A DNA stretch of 64,000 nucleotides from Exiguobacterium acetylicum. Lineage in GTDB: Bacteria > Bacillota > Bacilli > Exiguobacteriales > Exiguobacteriaceae. Location of the stretch: the NCBI RefSeq assembly GCF_019890935.1, contig NZ_CP082333.1, forward strand, positions 770,001-834,000, given 5' to 3'. This document shows, one piece after another, positions 26,251-34,770 of the stretch. Position 1 is the first letter of the stretch; every line of letters starts with the position of its first letter. The notes below the pieces were generated by a model, which ran no database searches, had not been told where the DNA came from, and worked only from the letters and a program-made list of their open reading frames with translations. Both the position numbers and the translations under genes were made by a program.

Positions 26251-26958
26251 TCATCCGTTTGAATGTTGTTTTTGCTTCTTCTTTTTGATGAACGAGAAAA
26301 GGAGAAACGCGATATACAACGGAACAGCAACGAACCAAAACGTCGACCACTCATTGCTACGGGCAATCATGACATACGTCACGTACAGTAACGTAAAGGT
26401 GATGACGAACGTATGGCGCGGAACGGGAATGTCTTTAAAACTTGGAATCTTGACACGACTGACCATCAAGAAGGCAAGACCTGTAAAGACGAGTGGGACC
26501 ATCAAGTCGTTCATTCGTCCGCTAAATAACGTGACGACGGCCAAAATACCACCTGCCGCTGTAATCGGTACACCTGAAAAATAAGCAGATGCCACATTCG
26601 TTGCCGATAAATTAAACCGGGCAAGACGGAATGCGCCGAACAACGGGAACAGAGCAGAGATGAGTAAACCAACTTCTCCGAATTCATAGAAATACGTATA
26701 GTAGGCCATCATTGCAGGTGCGACACCGAATGTCACGATATCTGCTAATGAATCCAGTTCTTTTCCGAAGTCGCCTGCTACACCAAGCATCCGAGCAAGA
26801 CGTCCGTCCAGACTATCAAGCATCATCGCGATGACGATTAGTAAGGTGGCATTTTGAAAATCACCTTTTGCTGCCATGACGATGGCTAAAAAACCACAAT
26901 ACAGATTTCCGAACGTAAATAGGTTGGGTATTGAATTACGAACACGATCTTTCCACAA
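26251..26958 (-). CDS. pssA: CDP-diacylglycerol-serine O-phosphatidyltransferase
   Basis: Makes phosphatidylserine from CDP-diacylglycerol and serine; the psd gene at 46080 would convert it to phosphatidylethanolamine. 235 aa. The CDP-alcohol phosphotransferase signature DSLDGRLARMLG...GKELDSLAD is complete, followed by TFGVAPAMMAYY and several membrane helices; it ends with a Lys-rich tail. The start is taken as TTG 26958 (MWKDRVRNSIPNLFT), seven bases after AGGAGG. The upstream ATG would place the ribosome site inside the coding region. Gap of 136 bp and a terminator separate it from the carotenoid operon. Confidence 0.88.
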   Translation of the reverse strand: MWKDRVRNSIPNLFTFGNLYCGFLAIVMAAKGDFQNATLLIVIAMMLDSLDGRLARMLGVAGDFGKELDSLADIVTFGVAPAMMAYYTYFYEFGEVGLLISALFPLFGAFRLARFNLSATNVASAYFSGVPITAAGGILAVVTLFSGRMNDLMVPLVFTGLAFLMVSRVKIPSFKDIPVPRHTFVITFTLLYVTYVMIARSNEWSTFWFVAVPLYIAFLLFSFIKKKKQKQHSNG

Positions 26959-27018
26959 AATGATTCCTCCTGCCACTTCATCGATACTACTCATCATACC
27001 ATAATTAGGAGATGGAAT

Positions 27019-27486
27019 TCAGCCGTTCGTAAAGAGAATCCCCTGAGTGAAAGATAAAAAATCATGAGGATTCAATCGAACTTGATGTCCACGTTTTCCA
27101 GCGGATATGATGATGAATGGTTCATGAATAGCACGATCCGATAAAAGAACCGGAAAATTCTTCTTAGCACCGATGGCAGAGACACCACCTCGAATATAGC
27201 CAGTCAGGCCTTCTAACTCCCTCATCGGAACAAGCGCGACTTTTTTCGAATGCAATGCTTTAGCCGCTGCCTTTAGAGAGAGTTCTTCTTCCCCCGAAAT
27301 GACGACGAAGACATATTTATTTTCGACCATTTTCAAAACAAGGGTTTTAAAAATGGTCGAAAGGGGGTAATTAATCTTTCTAGCGACGGCTTCAGCAGAT
27401 AAATCATCAAGATCAACAGGATAAGTGAGGGATTCGAAGTCAATCTTAGACTGCTTCAGAAGCCTCTCGACGTTCGTTTTGCTCAT
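27019..27486 (-). CDS. ybaK: YbaK/EbsC family aminoacyl-tRNA deacylase
   Basis: Hydrolyses misacylated tRNA, typically Cys-tRNA(Pro). 155 aa, single YbaK domain: VARKINYPLSTIFKTLVL holds the conserved active-site lysine, then YVFVVISGEEELSLKAAAKAL, YIRGGVSAIGAKKNFPVLL and IIISAGKRGHQVRLNP. The start at ATG 27486 is six bases from AAAGGAG. Its 5' end overlaps the 3' end of the MATE gene by 41 bp, so the pair is coupled on the - strand. Confidence 0.88.
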   Translation of the reverse strand: MSKTNVERLLKQSKIDFESLTYPVDLDDLSAEAVARKINYPLSTIFKTLVLKMVENKYVFVVISGEEELSLKAAAKALHSKKVALVPMRELEGLTGYIRGGVSAIGAKKNFPVLLSDRAIHEPFIIISAGKRGHQVRLNPHDFLSFTQGILFTNG

Positions 27487-28828
27487 GTGTTTCTCCTTTG
27501 ACGAGTGAGTATTGGACCCATTTCCGTCCATGCCAACGTTTCATGGCGAAAATGCCACGGAACCATTCGTCAGCAGAGAAGGCAATCCAGATTCCAAGTA
27601 AACCGAGACCGAAACCAAGACCAAGTGTATAACTGAGGACGACCGCGATTCCCCACATTGATAGAATACCGATGGCGACAGGGAAACGAACATCTCCTGC
27701 CGATTTAAGAGTTCCCATAAGCACGATGTTCATCGCGCGACCTGGTTCAAGAATGACGCTTGCCCAGAGTAGTGGGATACCGATTGCAATGATTTCAGGG
27801 CTCGATGTGAACGCTGATAGAATCGATGAACCGAATGAAGCAAGTGCTACAGCTGAGATGAAGCTTGCGAAAACAGCGATCTTCAATGTTTTCACAGCCC
27901 GTCCATATGCTTGTTCAAATTGTTGAGCACCAACTTGGCGTGCGACGAGTAATTGCGTTCCTTGCGCGATCGCAAGTGTAAATAGGAAACAAAGCATCGT
28001 GATGTTTGATACATAAACACGAGCAGACAACGCTGCTTCACCAATTGTTGCGATGAATCCTGTGATGATGAGTTGTGAGAATTGATACGAGATCCCTTCA
28101 CCAGCAGATGGGATTCCGATGTTCATGATTCGTTTCACATCCTCACGATTGAAATGAATCAAGTCTTTTACTGTAAAACGTAAAGAAAGTTTGCGGTAAA
28201 CGACAAAGAACAAGACAAGGACAGCGATTGTCCGGGCGATGACGATCGACCAAGCGACACCAGCAACACCGAGAACGGGAATGCCGAAGAGTCCAAGAAC
28301 AGCGATGACGTTACCAAAAGCACTAACGAAATTCATGAGTAGCGTGACATACATAGCATTTTTAGTGAATCCATGACTCCGGAGAATCGCACCCAGTGTC
28401 AATGAGATAGCTTCTAAGAAAAGGAATAGACCAACGATCTTAATGAACGTTTCGCCATAGACGAGCGTCTCTCCTTCTAACGAGAAAAATCCAAGGAGTT
28501 GTCTTCCGAACAACACGACGGTCAGAGAAACGATGAGACCGGTATACAAGTTAATCGCAAAAGCAGAACGAGCCGTTTGACGAGCGTTTTGCGTCTTTCT
28601 TGCACCGAGGTACTGACCAATGATGATCGTTGCACCGACCGAGGTGATGTTAAAGAGAATAATGAAGATATTCAAAATTTGATTGGATACACCGACTGCC
28701 GCAGCAGCGCTATCCGAGTAATAACTTAAAATCAACGTTGCAATGATCCCGAGGCTCATATGCAATGCGATCTCGATGAATAATGGCCACGTAATGTGGA
28801 ATAAGCTTGGTTGCTTGACTGTTTTCAT
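27446..28828 (-). CDS. MATE family cation/drug efflux transporter
   Basis: 460 aa with twelve predicted helices and a polar tail. Two homologous halves begin HITWPLFIEIALHMSLGIIATLIL and MNIGIPSAGEGISYQFSQLIITG. VSNQILNIFIILFNITSVGATIIIGQYLGAR split across helices 1-2 is typical of the family. It probably exports cationic drugs or metabolites in exchange for Na+ or H+; substrate not predictable. ATG has AAAGGGGA upstream. A 13-bp palindrome TTTCATAATGAAA at 28898-28910 lies in the upstream region. Confidence 0.87.
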   Translation of the reverse strand: MKTVKQPSLFHITWPLFIEIALHMSLGIIATLILSYYSDSAAAAVGVSNQILNIFIILFNITSVGATIIIGQYLGARKTQNARQTARSAFAINLYTGLIVSLTVVLFGRQLLGFFSLEGETLVYGETFIKIVGLFLFLEAISLTLGAILRSHGFTKNAMYVTLLMNFVSAFGNVIAVLGLFGIPVLGVAGVAWSIVIARTIAVLVLFFVVYRKLSLRFTVKDLIHFNREDVKRIMNIGIPSAGEGISYQFSQLIITGFIATIGEAALSARVYVSNITMLCFLFTLAIAQGTQLLVARQVGAQQFEQAYGRAVKTLKIAVFASFISAVALASFGSSILSAFTSSPEIIAIGIPLLWASVILEPGRAMNIVLMGTLKSAGDVRFPVAIGILSMWGIAVVLSYTLGLGFGLGLLGIWIAFSADEWFRGIFAMKRWHGRKWVQYSLVKGETHEQNERREASEAV

Positions 28829-28980
28829 AAATAAATCCCCTTTGTTTCATAAAACGAATAGTGTTTCTTTATCTTTTTGAAACTATACGCCTTCGATTTT
28901 CATAATGAAAGAGGGTTTTTTGTCTTTCATCGAAAAAAAAGAGATTTAAAAGGATTTTCATAAAATATCACGAATACATC

Positions 28981-28998
28981 ATAATGAACAATCATTCA
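28981..28998 (+). promoter_or_regulatory. FadR-like operator
   Basis: ATAATGA-ACAA-TCATTCA: the right half is identical and the left half 5/7 to the B. subtilis FadR consensus TGAATGA-n4-TCATTCA. It lies 24 bp before the enoyl-CoA hydratase start and overlaps a possible -10 (CATAAT, 28980-28985). Confidence 0.55.
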
Positions 28999-29021
28999 TT
29001 TTTAAAAGGTAGGGGAATCCG

Positions 29022-29795
29022 ATGAAACGAGAAATGCATTATGTCGTCAAGGATCAAATCGCAACGCTAACGCTGGCTCGACCCAAACAACTGAATGCAT
29101 TAACGTCGAATTTATTAGAAGAGTTGGCAGACGCTCTAGAAGAAGCGAATCAGGATGAGGAAGTTCGTGTCATCGTCTTGACTGGTGAAGGACGTGGTTT
29201 TTGTGCAGGACAAGATTTGAAAACCGTCTCGCCTGAGCTCGATCATGGTGAATATCTACAGCAGTATTACCATCCTGTCGTGCGGGCACTCGCTAAATCG
29301 AAGAAACCGACGATCGCTGCCATCAATGGTGTAGCGGCAGGTGCGGGGTTATCACTAACGCTCGCCTGCGATTTCCGGCTCGTCCACGCTGAAGCGAAAT
29401 TGTCGCTCGGATTCATCAATATCGGTCTTGTCCCGGATGCAGGAGCGCCGTATTTCTTACCTCGGCTAATCGGTGCGGCAAAAGCAACGGAGCTTGCGTT
29501 ACTCGGTGACACGATTTCAGCAGACGAAGCCGTTTCGCTCAATCTTGCGACACGAAGTATCGAATCAGAGAAATTTGTAGAAGAGGTCACAGCGTTTGCT
29601 CGTCAGCTGGCAGATCGTCCGACAAAAGTGATCGGGTACATCAAGCAGCTGCAAGCAGCGAGTTATGAAAATAACTTGGAGGAAATGCTTGCTCAAGAAA
29701 TCATCTATCAGTCACGTGCTGGAAAAACGGAAGACCATCGTCATGCTGTTGAATCCTTCATCGAAAAAAAACGTCCCGTTTTTGTCGGACGATGA
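29022..29795 (+). CDS. Enoyl-CoA hydratase/isomerase (crotonase family)
   Basis: 257 aa. Crotonase fold with the oxyanion-hole segments GRGFCAGQDLKT and AAINGVAAGAGLSLTLACDFRL, then FINIGLVPDAGAPYFLPRLIG. Asp in LVPDAG replaces the Glu pair of classical hydratases; this and the overall pattern resemble PaaG-type isomerases or fatty-acid hydratases. Likely role in beta-oxidation or related acyl-CoA metabolism. Regulated probably by a FadR-type repressor (site at 28981). It stands alone, with a bidirectional terminator after it. Confidence 0.87.
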   Translation: MKREMHYVVKDQIATLTLARPKQLNALTSNLLEELADALEEANQDEEVRVIVLTGEGRGFCAGQDLKTVSPELDHGEYLQQYYHPVVRALAKSKKPTIAAINGVAAGAGLSLTLACDFRLVHAEAKLSLGFINIGLVPDAGAPYFLPRLIGAAKATELALLGDTISADEAVSLNLATRSIESEKFVEEVTAFARQLADRPTKVIGYIKQLQAASYENNLEEMLAQEIIYQSRAGKTEDHRHAVESFIEKKRPVFVGR

Positions 29796-29816
29796 ATCGA
29801 AGAACATATATAGAAG

Positions 29817-29856
29817 AAAGACGTCGGAAACGCACGATGCGCCGACGTCTTTTTAA
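29817..29856. terminator. Bidirectional terminator between convergent genes
   Basis: AAAGACGTCGG / CCGACGTCTTT with an inner CGC/GCG, flanked by AAG on the left and TTTTT on the right. Overlaps the last codons of the antiporter on -. Confidence 0.85.
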
Positions 29857-31004
29857 TTTAATTTCTTTTTGATTTTTCGTGCGGTCGCATGTGTGCGATT
29901 CGTCAATCCTGTAGAGATACGGAATAGTAAAATTCCAAGAAAAGCAGAAACAAAAATGTATATCCCGGTCAACGTCACGAATGCGCCACTAGCGAGCGTG
30001 ATGAAGAGAATCGAAAATTCACCACGTGGACCAAGACAGAATCCTGATTCGATCGCATGATAATTTGATAGACCGAACGATTTTCCGCCGAGGTAACCGA
30101 CTAAGAATTTAGAGGCGACTCCCCAAATGACAAGAGCGAAGAAAAATAGATCAATCGGTAATCCGTCAGTCAACTCGAATGACATTCCGAACGTGATAAA
30201 GAACAATGGTAATAATAAGTCTTGGAACGGCGTGACTAGTCGTCTAAGATAACGCGTCTCATCCAGTTCGGTTAACAGAATACCGATGATAAAGGCGCCA
30301 AGTACTTCTGACAAGCCGAATAAAATACCGACACCGGAAAATAACAAGATTAACCCGATGATTCCGATGCCGGCATCAGGATGACGGTAGAGTGAATCGA
30401 CGAGACGTTTCCGTCTTCTGATGAACAACGTCATGATGATTAAAGCAATGAAGAAGAAGCCAAATCCGAGAAAGATGATACTAATTTTTGCTACCGAGAA
30501 CGTCTCAGTTCCTAAAACGAATGGTGCCGTCGTCAGTAGGATCGGTGCCATCAAATCTTCGAAGACGAGTAGGGACAGCACGAAGCGATTCACATCCTGA
30601 TGTTTATCCGGTTCCCGATCGAGCAGTCGAGCTGAAATCGAAGAACTCGTCGCGTACAAGACACAGCCGATCAAAAACGATTCGGCGATGGAAAAACCGA
30701 ACGATAAAGTCAACAGGATTGTTCCACCAAACGAAAGTAGAATATCGATGACTCCTGCTTTCCAAATGGAACGGAGCTGAATCAGCAAGTCCGCCACTGA
30801 AAATTTTAGACCGAGTAAAAAGAACAGGACGATGATGCCCGCTTCTCCCCCGAGTTTCAGCTCTTCGGGAGGGTCGTAATAGAATCCAAGGACGATTCCG
30901 ATCAAGATGAAGGCTAGAATACTCGGGACATGGAATCGTTCACTCAAGTAACTGATCGTAAACAAGCCGATGAGGATGAGACCGGCGTAAAAGAAAATTT
31001 CCAT
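29853..31004 (-). CDS. CPA2 family cation:proton antiporter
   Basis: 383 aa, about twelve membrane helices, no C-terminal nucleotide-binding (TrkA-N) domain. Seen: VPSILAFILIGIVLGF, GGEAGIIVLFFLLGLKFS, LYATSSSISARLLDR, LSLLVFEDLMAPILLT (the conserved acidic residue of helix 5/6), LGLSEVLGAFIIGILLTE-like block and LGPRGEFSILFI. This is the Kef/KhtU type and probably exchanges K+ or Na+ for H+. B. subtilis KhtU works with KhtS and KhtT; no such genes flank it here. Confidence 0.87.
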   Translation of the reverse strand: MEIFFYAGLILIGLFTISYLSERFHVPSILAFILIGIVLGFYYDPPEELKLGGEAGIIVLFFLLGLKFSVADLLIQLRSIWKAGVIDILLSFGGTILLTLSFGFSIAESFLIGCVLYATSSSISARLLDREPDKHQDVNRFVLSLLVFEDLMAPILLTTAPFVLGTETFSVAKISIIFLGFGFFFIALIIMTLFIRRRKRLVDSLYRHPDAGIGIIGLILLFSGVGILFGLSEVLGAFIIGILLTELDETRYLRRLVTPFQDLLLPLFFITFGMSFELTDGLPIDLFFFALVIWGVASKFLVGYLGGKSFGLSNYHAIESGFCLGPRGEFSILFITLASGAFVTLTGIYIFVSAFLGILLFRISTGLTNRTHATARKIKKKLN

Positions 31005-31086
31005 GGAGGATGTCCTCCTTTCTGTACCCTATACCCTAATTCGATGGCATTCATTAACTTGTTTCTATCCTGGAGAACGGATACAG

Positions 31087-31138
31087 AAAAAACCTGTACA
31101 CAAAACTTCTTTTTTAGAAGGTGAGTGTACAGGCTTTT
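31087..31138 (-). terminator. Terminator of the neopullulanase-type gene
   Basis: CCTGTACAC / GTGTACAGG outer stem and ACTTC/GAAGGT inner stem, with a T6 tract on the - strand side. An A/T-rich loop separates the arms. Confidence 0.8.
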
Positions 31139-31144
31139 AGATAA

Positions 31145-32932
31145 TTATAAGACTTGAACGATCGTTCCAGAATACGCAGGGAGAGAGACATCAAGTGTCT
31201 GCTGGTGCGTGTTCGTCAATAAATCAAGCCCCCGACCAGCTTGTGGAGCGGTCAACGAAACGGGAGCATCTGAATTGTTGAAGTAGATATAATATAATCC
31301 TTCCGGGCTCATGCGACGCATGATGATCGTATTCGTCTCATCATTCGCATGAACGAAAGAGATATGTCCTTTGTTCGCAAGCGTCTTATGCTGCTTTCGA
31401 AGCTGTAACAAGTGTCGCGTATAGGCGAATAACTCCTGATCCTGCTCTTCAGGATCCCACGGCATACATTTTCGGCAGCCTGGATCTTGATCGCCATCGA
31501 GACCGATCTCATCACCATAATAGATGACGGGACTACCTGAGAACGTCAACATCGATAACAAGAGAAGACGAAGCTTCTGTTTGTTATTCCCAGCACGCGT
31601 CAACGCACGCGGTGTATCGTGTGATCCGATCAAATTAAAGGTCACTTCATTGACATTCATCGTGTTTGAGAACAACACATGCGACATATCGTTCGCATAC
31701 GAGCTTGCTTTAGTCTTATCTAAGGCAAAGAAGTTCAAAGCGGCATTCGTAAATGGATAGTTCATGACGGCATCAAACTGGTCACCGAGCAACCATTCCT
31801 GTGAGTCATGCCAAATTTCACCAAGGATATACGTGTCAGGGTTGACTTCCTTGACGACTTGACGGAAATCACGCCAAAATGCGTGATCGACCTCGTTGGC
31901 GACGTCGAGTCGCCAGCCATCGATTCCGAATTCTTCGACCCAGTAGCGGGCGACATGGAGTAAGTATGACTTTACTTCATCGTTCTCGGTGTTGAATTTC
32001 GGCATTTCAGGTACGAAAGCAAACGTATCGTAGTTCGGCAATGGTTCTGTCACGAGCGGGAAATCACGCAGATGGAACCATTCTTTATAGGTTGAATGAC
32101 TACCATGTTCACGGATGTCAGCGAATGCTTTATGGTGGAAGCCGGCATGATTGAAAACGGCATCTAACATGATGCGAATCCCGTGTGCGTGTAACAGATC
32201 GACCATTTCCTTGAATTTCTCTTTCGTACCGAATTGTGGATCAATTTCTAAGTAATCGATTGTGTCATATTTATGATTCGATTTCGCCAAGAAGATCGGG
32301 CAGAAGTAAATACCAGTGATACCAAGTTCAACGAGATAATCGATGTGGTCGATGACTCCTTGGAAATCTCCACCGAAAAGATTCGTCGTCGTCGGTGCTG
32401 TACTATTCCATGGAAGTGTACCAGCTGGATCATTCGTCGCATCGCCATTTGCAAAGCGATCTGGGAAGATTTGATACCAAACTGTATCCTGGACCCAATC
32501 CGGTGCAGTGAATACGTCGACTGCATTAAGGAAAGGAACACAGAAATAGTAGCCTGTATCATCGAGCGGTTTTTCATCGAACCATCCACGCTCTGTAAAG
32601 ACTTGGCTTGTTGCACCGTCATGGAGACGGAAACCATATCGTAGGCGACGGAAGGGAGGAACAACATCGATGAACCAATAATCATATAGTTCATCTGATC
32701 CACTTCGCTTCATCGGCGTTTCGAATGTATTCCAGTAGTTGGATTTTGAGGGATCGAAGTTCCAATCGGCAGCATCTGGGTTTTCAGTATGCCAATCATA
32801 CGGATCGCCCCAAATCAAATCGACGCGATCAACGTCATTTTTTTTTGTTTGTAAACGGATGTGGATTGTTCGCTCATCGTATTTATAGACGAACGGAGAC
32901 ATCGCACGGTGAAACACAGCTTCTTTGAACAT
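31145..32932 (-). CDS. Intracellular maltogenic amylase / neopullulanase (GH13_20)
   Basis: Hydrolyses imported maltodextrins or cyclodextrins in the cytoplasm, mainly to maltose. 595 aa. An N-terminal ~120-residue CBM34-like domain (AVFHRAMSPFVYKYDERTIHIRLQ...) precedes the barrel, typical of this subfamily. Barrel motifs: MLDAVFNHAGFHH, catalytic nucleophile Asp in DGWRLDVANEVD, general acid Glu in YILGEIWHDS, Asp in LIGSHDTPRAL. No signal peptide. ATG 32932 is eight bases after AAGGAG. It corresponds to B. subtilis yvdF in the mdx cluster. Divergent from mdxE with its own promoter, a cre-like site in the promoter spacer and a MalR-like operator downstream. Confidence 0.92.
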   Translation of the reverse strand: MFKEAVFHRAMSPFVYKYDERTIHIRLQTKKNDVDRVDLIWGDPYDWHTENPDAADWNFDPSKSNYWNTFETPMKRSGSDELYDYWFIDVVPPFRRLRYGFRLHDGATSQVFTERGWFDEKPLDDTGYYFCVPFLNAVDVFTAPDWVQDTVWYQIFPDRFANGDATNDPAGTLPWNSTAPTTTNLFGGDFQGVIDHIDYLVELGITGIYFCPIFLAKSNHKYDTIDYLEIDPQFGTKEKFKEMVDLLHAHGIRIMLDAVFNHAGFHHKAFADIREHGSHSTYKEWFHLRDFPLVTEPLPNYDTFAFVPEMPKFNTENDEVKSYLLHVARYWVEEFGIDGWRLDVANEVDHAFWRDFRQVVKEVNPDTYILGEIWHDSQEWLLGDQFDAVMNYPFTNAALNFFALDKTKASSYANDMSHVLFSNTMNVNEVTFNLIGSHDTPRALTRAGNNKQKLRLLLLSMLTFSGSPVIYYGDEIGLDGDQDPGCRKCMPWDPEEQDQELFAYTRHLLQLRKQHKTLANKGHISFVHANDETNTIIMRRMSPEGLYYIYFNNSDAPVSLTAPQAGRGLDLLTNTHQQTLDVSLPAYSGTIVQVL

Positions 32933-32949
32933 GGCAGTCACTCCTTAAC

Positions 32950-32961
32950 GCAATCGCTTGC
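32950..32961. promoter_or_regulatory. MalR-type operator GCAATCGCTTGC
   Basis: Perfect fit to GCAAnCGnTTGC, the symmetric LacI-family operator seen five to six times in this cluster. Between the transcription start and ribosome site of the neopullulanase-type gene. Confidence 0.72.
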
Positions 32962-32987
32962 ATCATATTGATTATGTCTTCGACCTA

Positions 32988-33016
32988 AGAATAGTAAAGC
33001 GCTTTCTTAAAGTCAA
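32988..33016 (-). promoter_or_regulatory. Promoter of the neopullulanase-type gene with embedded cre
   Basis: On -: TTGACT (plus 33011-33016), 17-bp spacer, TATTCT (plus 32988-32993). The spacer carries the symmetric AAAGCGCTTT core of a CcpA site (plus 32996-33005), so CcpA binding would block RNA polymerase. Confidence 0.75.
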
Positions 33017-33061
33017 TTCCAATCCCGTGAAATCAAGGATTCCTGATAAAAGTCGAGAGTA

Positions 33062-33081
33062 TGATGCAATCGTTTGCATCA
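33062..33081. promoter_or_regulatory. MalR-type operator, extended palindrome
   Basis: A near-perfect 20-bp palindrome, TGATGCAA-TCGT-TTGCATCA, containing GCAATCGTTTGC. About 50 bp upstream of the - promoter and 130 bp upstream of the + promoter. Confidence 0.72.
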
Positions 33082-33100
33082 TGTTGTGCAAACAATAAAA

Positions 33101-33116
33101 ATGAAAACGTTTTCTT
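33101..33116. promoter_or_regulatory. Catabolite-responsive element candidate
   Basis: ATGAAAACGTTTTCTT fits the CcpA consensus (WTGnAAnCGnWnnCW). It lies between the two divergent promoters. Confidence 0.6.
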
Positions 33117-33209
33117 TTTACGCACTTATTCTCTATAGCATTTGATTCAAATAATGAAATCAAAAATAAAAAGTTTTTGAAATGTAAGAAAATAATTGAA
33201 TAAAAGGAC

Positions 33210-33237
33210 TTGTCAAAAGGATTTTAGATTGTATAAT
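33210..33237 (+). promoter_or_regulatory. Promoter of mdxE
   Basis: TTGTCA (33210-33215), 16-bp spacer, perfect TATAAT (33232-33237). A 144-bp leader follows before the ATG. Confidence 0.82.
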
Positions 33238-33252
33238 AAAAATGTAAAGGTG

Positions 33253-33269
33253 ATGCAAACGTTTTCATA
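33253..33269. promoter_or_regulatory. cre / MalR-like operator just downstream of the mdxE start site
   Basis: ATGCAAACGTTTTCATA combines the GCAAACG half of the MalR sites with a CcpA-like right half. Position about +10 to +26. Confidence 0.6.
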
Positions 33270-33319
33270 AAACGCTTACAACCACTCGGTTGTTATCATG
33301 AGAAAATGGTTGTGCCTTT

Positions 33320-33336
33320 ATGCAAACGTTGTGCAT
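33320..33336. promoter_or_regulatory. Operator-like palindrome in the mdxE leader
   Basis: ATGCAAACGTTGTGCAT, a dyad centred on AACGTT. It lies about 46 bp before the mdxE ATG. The right half is one base out of register from the other MalR-type sites. Confidence 0.5.
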
Positions 33337-33381
33337 TAAAACTTATCATTCATAAGTTAACTTGGGGAGGAAATTTCAATC

Positions 33382-34644
33382 ATGGAAATGAAAAAATTCG
33401 TAGCAGGTCTCTCTGTATCTGTCATGGCAATCGGTGCACTTGCAGCATGTGGCGGTGGATCGGATTCTGAATCATCATCTTCAGATTCAGGCAGTAAAAA
33501 ACCAAGCAAGATCGTCATCTGGGAAGACACTGAAAAAGCTGAAACGACTAAAGCGGCAGCTAAAGCGTTCGAAGAAAAAGAAGGCGTCAAAGTTGAAGTT
33601 AAAGAAGTTAAGATGACAGATCAGCAGAAGAAAGTAGCACTTGACGGACCAGCAGGTAAAGGGCCGGATATCATGCTTCTTCCACACGACCAAATCGGTA
33701 CAGTCGTTGACCAAGGCTTGATCGCAGAACTCAAAGATGGCGAAAAAGCACTTGAGCCATTCATCGATACAGCGAAATCAGCAGTAACGTTTGACGGTAA
33801 AGTCTACGGATATCCGAAAGCAGTTGAAACACCAATCCTCCTTTTCAATAAAGATGAATTAAAAGAAGCACCAGCTTCAATGGATGATCTGTACAAGATC
33901 TCAACAGAGCAAAAGAAAGACGGTAAATACGGATTCCTCGCGCTTTGGGATAACTTCTACTTCGCACACGGTCCAATCGGTGGCTACGGTGGGTATGTCT
34001 TCAAAGACAACGGTGGCAAATTGGATCCAGCAGATATTGGCTTGAACAACAAAGGTGCTGTCGAAGGTATGGATTACATCGGCAAGTGGTACAAAGAAGG
34101 TCTCTTCCCGAAAGGTCTTATCGGTGGTGGCGGTGGTCAAGCACTTGACCAACTCTTCGGCGATAAAAAAGCTGTTGCTGTCATGAACGGTCCATGGGCA
34201 GTTGCGAGCTATAAAGAAAAAGGCATCAACCTCGGAGCTTCAGCACTTCCGAAACTTCCAAACGGTGAGCCGATTAAAACATTCGTTGGTGTAAAAACAT
34301 ACGCGATTTCAGCATACTCGGAAAATGCAGAGTGGGCTGAGAAGTTCTTGGCATCACTCACTGGTGAAGAGAACGCGAAAGCTATGTTCGAAAAATACAA
34401 TGAGATCCCACCAGTCACTGCGCTTCAAGAAGATGCAGCAATCAAGGATAACGAAGTCGCAGCAGCAGTCTTTGCACAATCACAAAACGGTGTGCCAATG
34501 CCGAACATCGCTGAGATGGGTCAAGTTTGGGAACCAATGGCAGCAGCACTCCAGCTTGTTGCAACAAACAAACAAGACGCACAAAAATCAGCTGATGATG
34601 CTGTCAAACAAATTAAGCAACAAATCGAAGCTAACAATCAATAA
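33382..34644 (+). CDS. mdxE: Maltodextrin-binding lipoprotein of an ABC importer
   Basis: Captures maltodextrins outside the cell for MdxFG. 420 aa. Signal peptide MKKFVAGLSVSVMAIGALAACGGG with lipobox LAAC, so Cys at about residue 23 is lipid-anchored, then a Ser-rich linker. Mature protein has the MalE fold motifs KIVIWEDTEKAE, GPDIMLLPHDQIG, YGYPKAVETPILLFNKD, FGDKKAVAVMNGPWAV and NAEWAEKFLASL. Highly Lys- and Gly-rich and codon-optimised looking, consistent with high expression. A stable hairpin follows before mdxF. Confidence 0.93.
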   Translation: MEMKKFVAGLSVSVMAIGALAACGGGSDSESSSSDSGSKKPSKIVIWEDTEKAETTKAAAKAFEEKEGVKVEVKEVKMTDQQKKVALDGPAGKGPDIMLLPHDQIGTVVDQGLIAELKDGEKALEPFIDTAKSAVTFDGKVYGYPKAVETPILLFNKDELKEAPASMDDLYKISTEQKKDGKYGFLALWDNFYFAHGPIGGYGGYVFKDNGGKLDPADIGLNNKGAVEGMDYIGKWYKEGLFPKGLIGGGGGQALDQLFGDKKAVAVMNGPWAVASYKEKGINLGASALPKLPNGEPIKTFVGVKTYAISAYSENAEWAEKFLASLTGEENAKAMFEKYNEIPPVTALQEDAAIKDNEVAAAVFAQSQNGVPMPNIAEMGQVWEPMAAALQLVATNKQDAQKSADDAVKQIKQQIEANNQ

Positions 34645-34678
34645 GCGTAAATGGAACGCGTGAATCCATGAAAAAGAG

Positions 34679-34717
34679 ATAAAGAGAGGGGGATCTTGGA
34701 TTCCCCCTCATCTTTAT
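34679..34717 (+). promoter_or_regulatory. Intercistronic hairpin between mdxE and mdxF
   Basis: ATAAAGA-GAGGGGGA / TCCCCCTC-A-TCTTTAT, about 15 bp with one bulge, not followed by a T run. Such hairpins protect the upstream mRNA and lower expression of downstream permease genes relative to the binding protein. Confidence 0.7.
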
Positions 34718-34770
34718 GGTTGGAAGAGAAGCCTGAGGTCAGACATGACCTTTGGAAAGGAGAACGGACG

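Larger units (their letters stand above)
32933..33381. other. 449-bp divergent control region of the maltodextrin cluster
   Basis: No gene. It holds both outward promoters, at least two MalR-type operators, and three cre-like palindromes listed separately. The middle (33117-33205) is A/T-rich with no further structure that I can identify. Confidence 0.8.

Noticed and set aside
33434-33616. Lys-rich small frame inside mdxE
   Set aside because: Shadow frame of a highly expressed Lys/Ala-rich lipoprotein gene, no own ribosome site.
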